Positions 16,131 through 24,584 of a stretch of 64,000 nt of DNA are shown here, in pieces (position 1 is the stretch's first letter; the number at the start of each line of letters is the position of its first letter). The notes under the pieces were generated by a model. The model was not told the DNA's origin and searched no databases. It was given only the letters and a program-made list of their open reading frames with translations. A program made the position numbers and the translations under genes. The DNA comes from Eubacterium sp. An11. GTDB lineage: Bacteria; Bacillota; Clostridia; Lachnospirales; Lachnospiraceae. The stretch lies in the NCBI RefSeq assembly GCF_002161065.1, contig NZ_NFLV01000006.1, positions 1-64,000 on the forward strand, written 5' to 3'.

Positions 16131-17717
16131 CTATTTTCGGTTTGCCGGCTCCACATTAATGGACTTCCCTTTGATCTTTACATTTTTCATGGCATCCAGT
16201 ACGTCGGAAGCAACCTCCCTCGGCACCTCCACAAAGGTATACTTGTCATACAGATCAATGGTGCCCACCAGATTACCCGGAATTCCCGATTCGCCTGCAA
16301 TGGCTCCGAGAATATCGCCCGGCCGGATTCCCTGTTTCTTTCCAATATTGATGAAGAGACGCACCATGCCTTCTTCTGCCCCGGTATCTCCGAAATCTTC
16401 ATTCTCCTGTGTGCTTCTCGCCTCGGCATTTCCCAGAATCTCTGCAAGAAATGCAGCTGCCACGTCCATTGCTGTATAATCTTTCTCATTAACGAAAGCC
16501 TCTATCATATTAATATAACGCTTTAAGTCCTGGTCTTCAATATAAGAATCCAGTCTTTCAAAGATTTTTTCCACCCGGGTCTCGGTCACATCATTTAAAG
16601 AAGGGATCGGCTGCGCCTTGATCTTGGCCCGGCAGTACTTCTTGATCTCCCGCAGTTTGTATACTTCACGGCCCACCACGAAGCTGAACGCCATGCCCGC
16701 TTTGCCGGCGCGCCCGGTTCGTCCGATCCGGTGTACATAATATTCATCGTCCTGCGGCAGGTCATAATTAAATACCGCATCCACGTCGTCCACGTCAATA
16801 CCCCGGGCTGCCACGTCTGTGGCCACAAGGATCTCCGTCTTTCCGTTCCGGAAGCTGCGCATGACTCTGTCACGCATGGTCTGTTTCATATCACCGTGGA
16901 GACCTTCCGCGAAATATCCTCTGCCCTGCAGATCCTGCACCAGCTCGTCAACTCCCTTTTTGGTATTACAGAATACCACGGAAAGCTTTGGATCATAAAT
17001 GTCCAGCAGACGGGAGAGGACCTCGCTCTTATTCTTCGGACGAACTTCATAATAATACTGGGTGATATTCGGAACTGTCAGTTCCTTTCTTACCACTTTG
17101 ATCGCCTGAGGATGCCGCTGATATTTTCTGGTGAGCTCCAGGATCGGCCGCGGCATGGTGGCAGAAAACAGCAATGTCTGTCTGTCTTCGCGGATTTCAC
17201 TCAATATGGTCTCAATGTCTTCACGGAATCCCATATCCAGCATCTCATCGGCCTCATCCAGGACCACCGTGCAGATCTCATCAAACTTTACAGTCTTTCT
17301 GCGCATATGATCCATGATCCGGCCCGGGGTTCCGATGATGACCTGCACGCCTGTTTTCAGGGAGCGGATCTGCTTGGATATCTCCTGACCGCCATAGATA
17401 GGGAGCACTTTTACGGACGGCATATATTTTGCCAGTTTTCGAATCTCATCCGCCACCTGAATGGCAAGCTCTCTGGTGGGACAGATGACCATAGCCTGCG
17501 GTTTTTTCAGCTTCGGGTTGATCTTTTCCAGAATCGGAATGGCAAACGCCGCGGTTTTTCCTGTACCGGTCTGGGCCTGGCCGATCACGTCCGCCCCGGA
17601 AAGCTCCACCGGAATGGCTCTTGCCTGAATCGGCGTCATCTCCTCAAAACCCATATGGGTAATGGCCTTTAAAATCTGCGGTTTAATGTTCAAATCCATA
17701 AATTGTAATGATTCCAT
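16131..17717 (-). CDS. DEAD-box ATP-dependent RNA helicase with DbpA-type RNA-binding domain
   Basis: 528 residues from the ATG at 17717 (MESLQF); the open frame extends upstream through a terminator and is not credible there. Motifs: Q motif in GFEEMTPIQ, Walker A AQTGTGKT (48-55), DEAD box VLDEADEML, SAT (LLFSATMP), and HRIGRTGRAG in the second RecA domain. The last ~75 residues (VRLFINIGKKQG to INVEP) match the DbpA RNA-binding fold, which directs helicases to structured RNA such as 23S rRNA. The likely role is ribosome assembly or RNA turnover, as for CshA/DbpA-type enzymes. Confidence 0.93.
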   Translation of the reverse strand: MESLQFMDLNIKPQILKAITHMGFEEMTPIQARAIPVELSGADVIGQAQTGTGKTAAFAIPILEKINPKLKKPQAMVICPTRELAIQVADEIRKLAKYMPSVKVLPIYGGQEISKQIRSLKTGVQVIIGTPGRIMDHMRRKTVKFDEICTVVLDEADEMLDMGFREDIETILSEIREDRQTLLFSATMPRPILELTRKYQRHPQAIKVVRKELTVPNITQYYYEVRPKNKSEVLSRLLDIYDPKLSVVFCNTKKGVDELVQDLQGRGYFAEGLHGDMKQTMRDRVMRSFRNGKTEILVATDVAARGIDVDDVDAVFNYDLPQDDEYYVHRIGRTGRAGKAGMAFSFVVGREVYKLREIKKYCRAKIKAQPIPSLNDVTETRVEKIFERLDSYIEDQDLKRYINMIEAFVNEKDYTAMDVAAAFLAEILGNAEARSTQENEDFGDTGAEEGMVRLFINIGKKQGIRPGDILGAIAGESGIPGNLVGTIDLYDKYTFVEVPREVASDVLDAMKNVKIKGKSINVEPANRK

Positions 17718-17740
17718 ATCTGTCTCTCTTTCTAATAGCA

Positions 17741-17769
17741 CAAAAATAGAGCCCGGACACTCCGGACTC
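17741..17769 (-). terminator. Terminator of the nitrilase-family gene
   Basis: Minus-strand stem GAGTCCGGA/TCCGGGCTC with a 3-nt loop, followed by TATTTTTG. It separates this gene from the helicase gene. Confidence 0.8.
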
Positions 17770-17828
17770 CATAATCCGTTCATATGTAAATTCTACCTGA
17801 TACAAGATACCACAGGCTTCCCGGAAAG

Positions 17829-18644
17829 TCAAACAGTAAAGAGGGATTCTTTCCGATATATATCATCCCGGCGATCCTTCTTAAGAGGGAATACCTCCCG
17901 GCATTTCTGTACCTGCAGGGGATCAATGTCCCCGATCAAAAGGCTCTCTTCCTCAGAAAAATGTGTCAGCCGCCTGCCCCGCGGGCTGTACAGCACGGAA
18001 TGACCGTTGTAGGCGATGCCTCCGCCTTCTCCCACCCGGTTGACTCCCGCCACAAAGGCCTGGTTCTCGATGGCTCTGGCTTTCAGCAGGCAGTCCCAGT
18101 CATCAATTCTGGCAGTCGGCCAGTTGGCGATGATCACAAGGACTTCGCTCTGGGCTGAGCTGATCTGAAAGATTTCCGGAAACCGGAGATCATAGCAGAT
18201 GAACCCGCCAAGAACGGTATCTTTCCAGTTCATGCACACAATCTCTTCTCCGCCCTGGAAATAGTCTCCTTCCTGTCCGAAGGTGAACGGATGGATCTTT
18301 GCGTAACTCATACGGATCTCCCCATTCTCCGCCACCGCCAGCCGGTTCTGGTATCGTTTCCACTGGGGATGCCGCTGCAGCTCTTCTTCTTTCACCGGCA
18401 CCGGATACCCGAATACCAGGGTGATTCCGCTGTCCCGGCTCTTCTCCCGGAAAAAGCGCACCTGCTCCTGCCAGTCAGCCGTGGTTTTCTCCACATTCAT
18501 GGAAAACCCCGTGAGACTCATCTCCGGAAAAATCAACAGTTCCACCTCATGTTCTTTTGCTTTTTCTATAAAATTCTCCGCCTTTTCCATATTCTTCTGT
18601 ACATTTTCCCAGAGAATATCCATCTGTGCCAATCCAATTCTCAT
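17829..18644 (-). CDS. Carbon-nitrogen hydrolase (nitrilase superfamily, omega-amidase-like)
   Basis: 271 residues, a single nitrilase domain. The Glu-Lys-Cys triad is visible in LIFPEMSLTGF (Glu41), YAKIHPF (Lys near 115) and GFICYDLRFPE (Cys near 148). The sequence is closest in style to YafV/Nit2 enzymes, which hydrolyse alpha-keto acid amides formed from glutamine or the Met salvage path. Substrate assignment is inference. AAGGAG precedes the ATG, and the gene stands alone, closed by its own terminator. Confidence 0.88.
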   Translation of the reverse strand: MRIGLAQMDILWENVQKNMEKAENFIEKAKEHEVELLIFPEMSLTGFSMNVEKTTADWQEQVRFFREKSRDSGITLVFGYPVPVKEEELQRHPQWKRYQNRLAVAENGEIRMSYAKIHPFTFGQEGDYFQGGEEIVCMNWKDTVLGGFICYDLRFPEIFQISSAQSEVLVIIANWPTARIDDWDCLLKARAIENQAFVAGVNRVGEGGGIAYNGHSVLYSPRGRRLTHFSEEESLLIGDIDPLQVQKCREVFPLKKDRRDDIYRKESLFTV

Positions 18645-18959
18645 AAAATTCTCCTTATTCTTCCGCCGCCGGTGCCCTTGCTGTCATTTATGTACGAATC
18701 GACGGCTCTCTTTCCGAAAATATACGTAAAACCAGGGGTTGCATTTTTGTTTTTAATGTGATAGTATTTAAACACTTGATACATAGTTTTTAAAACTACA
18801 TCATATAATATTTGCATGTTATTATATCTTCCCGCATCAGATATACTTCCCGACAGCATCTGTTGATCAGGAGCGCGGTGCGTTGGCTGTTTACTGATAT
18901 CCATCATAACACAGCCGGGAAGAAAACAATAGTATCTTTTTTTAAAGGAGGTATTTTTT
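18645..18959. other. 315-bp divergent intergenic region
   Basis: Separates the minus-strand amidase from the plus-strand hemolysin III gene. A TATAAT near 18806 is present without a good -35. No further feature recognised. Confidence 0.4.
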
Positions 18960-19610
18960 ATGAATACACGTTTAAAAGATCCTGGAAGCGCAATTACACA
19001 TCTGATCGCTATGGGAGGCGCCGTGATCTGCTCCTTCCCGCTGATTTTCAAGGCTGCCCAGAGCAACAGCGGCACCGCCGTATTGTCCATGGCAGTTTTC
19101 ATCGGAAGCATGATCCTTCTTTACGGAGCCAGCAGCCTGTATCACTCTCTGGATATTTCCACCAAGGTGAATCTGCTGTTCCGCCGAATTGACCACGCTA
19201 TGATATTTGTCCTGATCGCCGGCTCCTACACGCCGGTATGCCTGCTGGCTCTTCCGAAGAGCTCCGGAATCCCTCTTTTGATTCTGGTATGGGCCACCGC
19301 GGTGATCGGCATCGGACTTAAGATATTTATCATTAACTGCCCGCACTGGGTTAGTTCCGTCATTTATATTGCCATGGGCTGGACCTGTGTGCTGGTATTC
19401 AAGCCGCTGGTCGCTGCTCTTCCTACCGCAGCCTTTGGATGGCTTCTCGCAGGAGGCATCATTTACACCATCGGCGGCGTCCTTTACGGACTGAAGCTGC
19501 CTGTATTTGATAAGCTGCCTGCAAATTTCGGCAGCCATGAGATTTTCCATCTGTTTGTGATGGGCGGCAGTTTCTGTCATTTCATTTTCATGTATGTTTA
19601 CATGCTGTAA
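18960..19610 (+). CDS. Hemolysin III / PAQR family membrane protein
   Basis: 216 residues with seven hydrophobic segments. The conserved metal-binding pattern of the HlyIII/YqfA group is present: SSLYHS (about 59-64), RRIDHAMIF (about 75-83) and SHEIFHLFVMGG near the C-terminus. Family members sit in the cytoplasmic membrane; the toxin label is historical and a role in membrane lipid homeostasis is more likely. AAAGGAGG lies 7 nt before the ATG. It converges with the GIY-YIG gene and shares a bidirectional terminator. Confidence 0.88.
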   Translation: MNTRLKDPGSAITHLIAMGGAVICSFPLIFKAAQSNSGTAVLSMAVFIGSMILLYGASSLYHSLDISTKVNLLFRRIDHAMIFVLIAGSYTPVCLLALPKSSGIPLLILVWATAVIGIGLKIFIINCPHWVSSVIYIAMGWTCVLVFKPLVAALPTAAFGWLLAGGIIYTIGGVLYGLKLPVFDKLPANFGSHEIFHLFVMGGSFCHFIFMYVYML

Positions 19611-19703
19611 GCTTACTCCCTGCGCACAGATGTGAGTGCAGACGCATTCATATCTGTGCCAGCAGTTGTAAATACATTTACATCCTTAGTCATTTATTGC
19701 CGG

Positions 19704-19752
19704 AACCGGCTCCGATTTTTCAGGAATGTTGTCCTGAAGCGGAGCCGGTTTC
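19704..19752. terminator. Bidirectional terminator between hemolysin III and GIY-YIG genes
   Basis: AACCGGCTCCG (19704-19714) pairs with CGGAGCCGGTT (19740-19750), with a nested TTCAGGA/TCCTGAA. The stem includes the last codons of the GIY-YIG gene on the minus strand. Confidence 0.75.
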
Positions 19753-19998
19753 TCTCTGCCTGCTGTGGATCAGTTCCAGTTTCTGTTGTCTCGACAGCTG
19801 CTTGATGGCATATTCTCGTTTCAGGGCCTCCTGCTTTGTCTCGTATTCCTCATAGTATACAAGACGTACAGGGGCCCTGTTTCTGGTGTATTTCGCACCT
19901 TTTCCCGTGTTATGTGCCTTTATTCTTTTCTCGAGATCTGTCGTCCACCCGGTATAAAGGGTGCCGTCACGACATTCTACTATGTAAGTATACTGCAT
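19720..19998 (-). CDS. GIY-YIG domain protein (YhbQ/YazA, UPF0213 type)
   Basis: 92 residues, a free-standing GIY-YIG domain. The motif reads YTYIVECRDGTLYTGWT, with the conserved Arg in DLEKRIKAHN and the Glu in KREYAIKQLSR. Small proteins of this group are widespread; a DNA repair or nuclease role is suggested by the fold but not established. AAGGAAT precedes the ATG. Its 3' end lies within the shared terminator stem. Confidence 0.88.
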   Translation of the reverse strand: MQYTYIVECRDGTLYTGWTTDLEKRIKAHNTGKGAKYTRNRAPVRLVYYEEYETKQEALKREYAIKQLSRQQKLELIHSRQRETGSASGQHS

Positions 19999-20266
19999 TT
20001 GTATTCCTTTCCGCGTTTCTCCATCGTTTTCTTTCCGGGAGAACCGCTGCCGGTCCTCCCTATCTTATCAGCCGGAGATTTCTTGTATATTATCTGAGGA
20101 ATCATTCAAAAAAGCGTTTCTGCAATTGTATCATAAATCCGGCTGTATTTTTCACAGGTTTTTACGCCTTATTTATTTTATGCAGAAATTATCCGGAGGT
20201 TCCGCGGAAACATCCGGCAGTTCCATGGGTTCATCCCGGTAACGTACCTGAACTTTACGCACATCT

Positions 20267-21088
20267 TCACGCTTCCAGATAGTCTGTCGGATTCACCGGT
20301 TCGCCTTTGTAGGTCATTTTAAAGAAAAGATGAGGCCCTTCCAGGGTGAAGGATCTAGTCGGCTCCGCCACGGTGGCGATCACATCTCCTTCTTCCACTT
20401 CATCACCGATTTCAAAGTTTACATTTTCCACCTGCGAATAGGAAACCTCATAATATTCCCCGATCACTATGGTCACCGTCGTTCCGTAACGATCGGATTC
20501 CGCGATATTGACGATTCTTCCATCGGCAACAGCGGTCACTTCCTGTCCCTTTTTTGCTCCGATCAAAATCCCATCGTTGCAGGCATACTGGTCGAGCGTG
20601 GTGTAATACACTGTGGTATCCATGCTGTATGGAAGAATGATATTTCCCATTACCGGCCATGGCATCCTGGTGCTTCCATCGTAACTGAAATGACTGAGGT
20701 CAGCTTTCTGCTCGTCTTCCTCCTCTGATGTATCGTCGGAACTGCGGCCCTCGTCTTCCTGATCGGCGGCATCCCGGCCGCTCCTGTCCTTACTTTCATC
20801 CTCTTCTGTTTTTCCTTCACTTTCCGTGTCGTCTCCGTCGTTCTCCTCATTGTTTTCTCCTGCGACATTCCTGTCACGGACATCCTGTTCATCCCCCGTG
20901 CGGGCATCTCCGGAGCTGATGACATCATCGTTATTTCCGATGGTCTCTTCCACTTCCGTCTCCGCCGTATCCGGCCCGTTATTTCCAAACCGTATATTAT
21001 AGGCAGTCAGAACAGATAAGATCAAAAATGCTGCAATCACCAAACTTGAAATGGATTTCTTGTTTAAGAATTTATTTGGTTTTTTCAT
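20267..21088 (-). CDS. spoIIQ: M23-family peptidase-like protein, SpoIIQ-like
   Basis: 273 residues from the ATG at 21088 (AGAGGTGAT just upstream). A membrane anchor spans about 13-30 (SISSLVIAAFLILSVLTAY). A strongly acidic, disordered linker of about 100 residues follows, then an LytM/M23 domain from about 165 (MPWPVMGNIILPYSMDTTVYY) to the end. The Zn-binding His residues of active M23 enzymes are not evident, matching catalytically inactive SpoIIQ proteins. The gene lies 54 bp after spoIID, the usual order in Clostridia. SpoIIQ connects mother cell and forespore membranes with SpoIIIAH during engulfment. Confidence 0.75.
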   Translation of the reverse strand: MKKPNKFLNKKSISSLVIAAFLILSVLTAYNIRFGNNGPDTAETEVEETIGNNDDVISSGDARTGDEQDVRDRNVAGENNEENDGDDTESEGKTEEDESKDRSGRDAADQEDEGRSSDDTSEEEDEQKADLSHFSYDGSTRMPWPVMGNIILPYSMDTTVYYTTLDQYACNDGILIGAKKGQEVTAVADGRIVNIAESDRYGTTVTIVIGEYYEVSYSQVENVNFEIGDEVEEGDVIATVAEPTRSFTLEGPHLFFKMTYKGEPVNPTDYLEA

Positions 21089-21142
21089 ATCATCACCTCT
21101 GGCTATAGCTTTGCCAGCGGATGAAAATTTATACATTTTTTC

Positions 21143-22099
21143 TTATTTTTTCTCCGAATCCGTTTTCTTCTCTGCCGCCATATCAGAATTCATATCGCGG
21201 ATTTCCGTACCCGGATAATAATAGGAAAGAATCGTTGCAGCGGATAAATCCTTTTCCGCCAGTGCATTTGCTCCGTAAAGGCTCATTCCCATACTATGCC
21301 CTTTCCCTATGGTCACGATGCGGAGCCGGTCCCCGTAGTTTTCCAGATAAAAATTAGTGGAATTCAGATCAAAGATATCTTTCCATTCTTCTCCTGTCCA
21401 CTCGTTATCCTTGGTCTTTACCTTCTGCACGAATCCGTTTTCCGTCTGCTTCGCAATCTTAAGATTATTCTTGCAGTCATCCTCAGTTTCCTCGTACCCG
21501 GCGTCCGATAGTCTCGCGGCACAGTCTTTATAGGACATGATTTTTACATCCATGTAATCGGAAGATTCCACGTCCTGACTGCTGTCCACACTGATCAGGT
21601 AAGGTACATCCACCTCATAAATCTCGCTGGCGGAAACTGTCTTTCCTATACTGACCGGATGGTACAGGGCATCAATAAGATCATTCCCGTAACAGATCAC
21701 CTGACCGAAGGTCTCCTCAGAAGCTTCCTCCAGACGACTGTTGATTTCCAGCCAGGCCTTTCTTCCATTATTCTGTTCCAGTTCTTCTCTGGAAATGTAA
21801 TCCAGCGACAGGTCTCCCTCTTTGACTTCCTTTTTGTCTCCCACTGCCTTCACAAAATTTGTTCTGCACACGATCATCCACGCTTTTAATGCTTCCTCCT
21901 CCCTGGCGTAAGATAATTCTGAGGCAGCCATGCCGACGACAAAGTCTTCTCCGTCAATCTGTTCCCCGTTTTCCAGGGTCACTGTCACTCCCATCTTTTT
22001 CTGATTTCCGCTGGTTCTGCCGGTGATGAGCATCGTGCAGATGCCCGGCAGTAAAATACTGAGACTCAAAATCAGAATTGCCTGTATTATTTTTTTCAT
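21143..22099 (-). CDS. spoIID: Stage II sporulation protein D, septal peptidoglycan transglycosylase
   Basis: 318 residues with an N-terminal membrane anchor (about 4-24). The SpoIID domain carries the catalytic Glu in MAASELSYAREEEALKAW, followed by a TGEEWKDIF segment and the conserved C-terminal GHSMGMSLYGANALA and LSYYYPGTEI. SpoIID cleaves glycan strands to drive engulfment of the forespore, working with SpoIIM and SpoIIP (not in this window). It is upstream of and probably cotranscribed with the SpoIIQ-like gene. It diverges from the microcompartment genes. Confidence 0.92.
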   Translation of the reverse strand: MKKIIQAILILSLSILLPGICTMLITGRTSGNQKKMGVTVTLENGEQIDGEDFVVGMAASELSYAREEEALKAWMIVCRTNFVKAVGDKKEVKEGDLSLDYISREELEQNNGRKAWLEINSRLEEASEETFGQVICYGNDLIDALYHPVSIGKTVSASEIYEVDVPYLISVDSSQDVESSDYMDVKIMSYKDCAARLSDAGYEETEDDCKNNLKIAKQTENGFVQKVKTKDNEWTGEEWKDIFDLNSTNFYLENYGDRLRIVTIGKGHSMGMSLYGANALAEKDLSAATILSYYYPGTEIRDMNSDMAAEKKTDSEKK

Positions 22100-22354
22100 C
22101 TTACATTATATGGCCGCCCGGCCGGCTTTATGCCTTCCGGATCCCGTTCTTCCATCCGCCCTGACGCTTTTGACATAAGATTCCCTCCTGTGCACGGCGC
22201 TTCAAAAGATTTTCCTTCCCTGTCTGTAAAATCGCAAAAGAATACTTGTACTTTATGGCTAATTTGCATTTACTTTCCCCTTCTTTATTTATATAATATA
22301 TGCAATAGAGTTTAAAATTTGGATACGTATGCGCTTTTGTGGAAAGGAGCGAGT
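22100..22354. promoter_or_regulatory. Divergent control region between spoIID and the eutS arm
   Basis: A TATAAT (22292-22297) lies 58 bp upstream of the shell gene on the plus strand, with no good -35, which would suit activator-dependent expression. No operator was identified. Confidence 0.4.
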
Positions 22355-22732
22355 ATGGCAAAAGATATGATAAACAACGGGATCAACTCAGAAGACAAAT
22401 CCCGTATGATACAGGAATACGTTCCCGGCAAACAGATAACTCTCGCCCATATGGTTACCCGCCCGAAGGCCTCTGTCTATAAGAAGCTGGGTCTGCCGGA
22501 CGATTACCATGATGCCATCGGTATCATGACGATCACTCCATCGGAGGCGACGATCATAGCAGCGGATATCTGTACCAAGGCCGCTTCTATCAAGCTGGGA
22601 TTTGTAGACCGTTTTTCCGGTTCTGTGATCATTGTGGGTTCCACCGCGAATGTGGAGTCCGCGCTGAACAGTGTCATCACTACTTTTTATAACAAGCTGG
22701 GATTTGATACGGTCGCTATCACCAAGACGTGA
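22355..22732 (+). CDS. eutS: BMC shell protein, EutS/PduU type
   Basis: 125 residues from the ATG at 22355, with GGAAAGGAG upstream. It is a circularly permuted BMC-domain protein: an N-terminal beta-barrel strand region (RMIQEYVPGKQITLAHM), DAIGIMTITPSEATIIAADI, then KLGFVDRFSGSVIIVG. EutS/PduU hexamers occupy the shell of ethanolamine and propanediol microcompartments and are paired with EutP/PduV. Here the partner gene follows 15 bp downstream. This shell gene sits apart from the main pdu operon and on the opposite strand. Confidence 0.9.
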   Translation: MAKDMINNGINSEDKSRMIQEYVPGKQITLAHMVTRPKASVYKKLGLPDDYHDAIGIMTITPSEATIIAADICTKAASIKLGFVDRFSGSVIIVGSTANVESALNSVITTFYNKLGFDTVAITKT

Positions 22733-22747
22733 CAGGGGATCTTAATT

Positions 22748-23227
22748 ATGAGAATTATGCTAATCGGCCCTTCGGCCGCCGGAAAGACAACGTTGATTCA
22801 GCGTCTTATCGATAAGGAGATCAAATACGACAAGACACAGACGGTGGAATATGTGGGGAATTTTATAGATACGCCCGGTGAGTACATGCAGCAGCGCGGT
22901 TACTGGGGCTCTTTGACCATCACTTCCCATGATGCGGATATCATTGGTCTCGTGCAGGATTCCACCAGTGAAGACTGCTGGTTCTCCGGCGGTCTCACCA
23001 CAAAGTTTGAAAAGCCGGTTGTCGGCATTCTCACGAAGATTGACCGGGAGGATTCCAATCAGAAGCAGGCCCGTTCTTATCTGGAACTGGCTGGCTGCAG
23101 AGATATTTTCGCGGTAAGCTCTTACACCGGCGAGGGTGTGGACGAGCTTTCAGACAGTCTTCACAAAATGGTTGAGAAGTACAAAGAAGAGAATGCCCGG
23201 CGCTATGAGGCAGATTATTTTGATTAA
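22748..23227 (+). CDS. eutP: EutP/PduV family P-loop protein
   Basis: 159 residues. Walker A is GPSAAGKT (7-14), with DTPGEYM as the G3-like motif and TKID as the G4 motif of a Ras-like GTPase fold. PduV binds the microcompartment through PduU and has been linked to its movement; EutP of Salmonella has been reported to have acetate kinase activity. Adjacent position to eutS supports the assignment. If it were an acyl kinase it would partly fill the lack of a PduW-type gene in this locus (inference). Confidence 0.88.
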   Translation: MRIMLIGPSAAGKTTLIQRLIDKEIKYDKTQTVEYVGNFIDTPGEYMQQRGYWGSLTITSHDADIIGLVQDSTSEDCWFSGGLTTKFEKPVVGILTKIDREDSNQKQARSYLELAGCRDIFAVSSYTGEGVDELSDSLHKMVEKYKEENARRYEADYFD

Positions 23228-23282
23228 TGATTCCCGGACAGCGTATTTTGCCGGATGACATGGAAAAGGAGGAGGTGAAACC

Positions 23283-24569
23283 TTGATTATACTGACTAAA
23301 GAGAATGTGACTGATTATGTAAAATCAAGGCTTGATTTTTTTAATACAGACGGCGGTCCGGTGACGGTCTCCGCCATCGGGGAAGGTTCCGTTGAGGAAG
23401 ACGGCGACGGCTTTATCAATATGGTTTTTCGTGTGTCTGACGGAAAGTATCATTTGATTGTCAAACAGTCCACCGCCGAGCCCCGCTGCAAGGGGGATTT
23501 TGTTCTGGATGTGAATCGTTTCAAACTGGAATACGAATCCATGCATATTCGCAAGGCAATTGTTCCGGATCTGATTCCGGATTTATATGATTGTGACGAT
23601 GAGAACCGGATTTTTATCACAGAAGATGTATCCCGGCTGCGGATTTCCCGTTTTCAATTATTGAAGGGTGTCACATATCCGCTTCTGGGCGAACAGGTTG
23701 CCCGCTATATGGCTGCCAATAATTTCTACACATCGGAATTTTATCTGGACGGAAAGACCTTCCGCGATCTGTCCGTACATTTCATGAATTCCACCATGAG
23801 AGAGATTATGGACGTGGGCATGTTCCTTACCAGCGTTTCCCCGGAAGATACAGTGGGACGGCCGCTGGATCCGGATTTTGTCACATTTTCCAAGAGGATC
23901 TGCGCTGATCCGGCGGTGCTTCTCTCCAGACAGAAGCTTCGTCATCTTTTTATGACCAAGGGAGAATGTCTGATCCACGGCGACTTACATACATCTAATA
24001 TTTTTGCCAGCCAGACGGAGGCAAAGATCATTGATATGGAATATACGTTCTGCGGACCGTTTTCTTATGATATGGGTTATTTCCTGGCGAACTTTATCGC
24101 TCAGTATGCAGCCGCATTGTTCCGTCCGTACAAGACAGAACAGGCCCGCACGGTATTTAAGGATTACTGCCTGTTTATGATCAAAGAAACGTACTGCAAG
24201 TTCTGCGATTATTTCTGCCGTTACTGGGACGAGGACGCCAAACCGGTGTATCAGCATGTTCCGGGACTGCAGCAGGATTTCCGCCTGACCACGCTCAGAG
24301 AGTTCATTGGTTTTGCGGCTTCCGCCATGCTGGGACGGATTGCCGGAGATATTCCTTATCCGGATTATGACGACATTGACGATTATGTGGCACGGCACAA
24401 CGCCAAGTGCTATTCTATCATCCTGAACCGGCAGATGCTGGTTAAATGGGAACAGTACAACACGATTGACGAGTTTATCAACGATATGCGGACTGTGGAG
24501 GATATTTACTGCCGGTACGCAAGAGAGTACGATGAACAGCAGGCACAGAAGAATTTGGCTGGAAAGTAG
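23283..24569 (+). CDS. MtnK-like (APH-fold) small-molecule kinase 1
   Basis: 428 residues from a TTG start; GGAGGAGG lies 7 nt upstream and the paralogue begins with the same MIILTKEN. The fold is that of 5-methylthioribose kinase: probable ATP-binding Lys61 (LIVKQS), catalytic loop LIHGDLHTSNIF (Asp234) and the metal-binding Asp251/Glu253 in IDMEYTFCGPFSYD, which parallel HGDLHTGS and DPEFAFYGP of MtnK. Its place in a B12-dependent microcompartment locus is unusual. The substrate is unknown; 5-deoxyribose, choline-like amines or a sugar alcohol are all possible. It lies 55 bp after eutP and 15 bp before a paralogue. Confidence 0.82.
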   Translation: MIILTKENVTDYVKSRLDFFNTDGGPVTVSAIGEGSVEEDGDGFINMVFRVSDGKYHLIVKQSTAEPRCKGDFVLDVNRFKLEYESMHIRKAIVPDLIPDLYDCDDENRIFITEDVSRLRISRFQLLKGVTYPLLGEQVARYMAANNFYTSEFYLDGKTFRDLSVHFMNSTMREIMDVGMFLTSVSPEDTVGRPLDPDFVTFSKRICADPAVLLSRQKLRHLFMTKGECLIHGDLHTSNIFASQTEAKIIDMEYTFCGPFSYDMGYFLANFIAQYAAALFRPYKTEQARTVFKDYCLFMIKETYCKFCDYFCRYWDEDAKPVYQHVPGLQQDFRLTTLREFIGFAASAMLGRIAGDIPYPDYDDIDDYVARHNAKCYSIILNRQMLVKWEQYNTIDEFINDMRTVEDIYCRYAREYDEQQAQKNLAGK

Positions 24570-24584
24570 GAGGGAGAGTCGGTT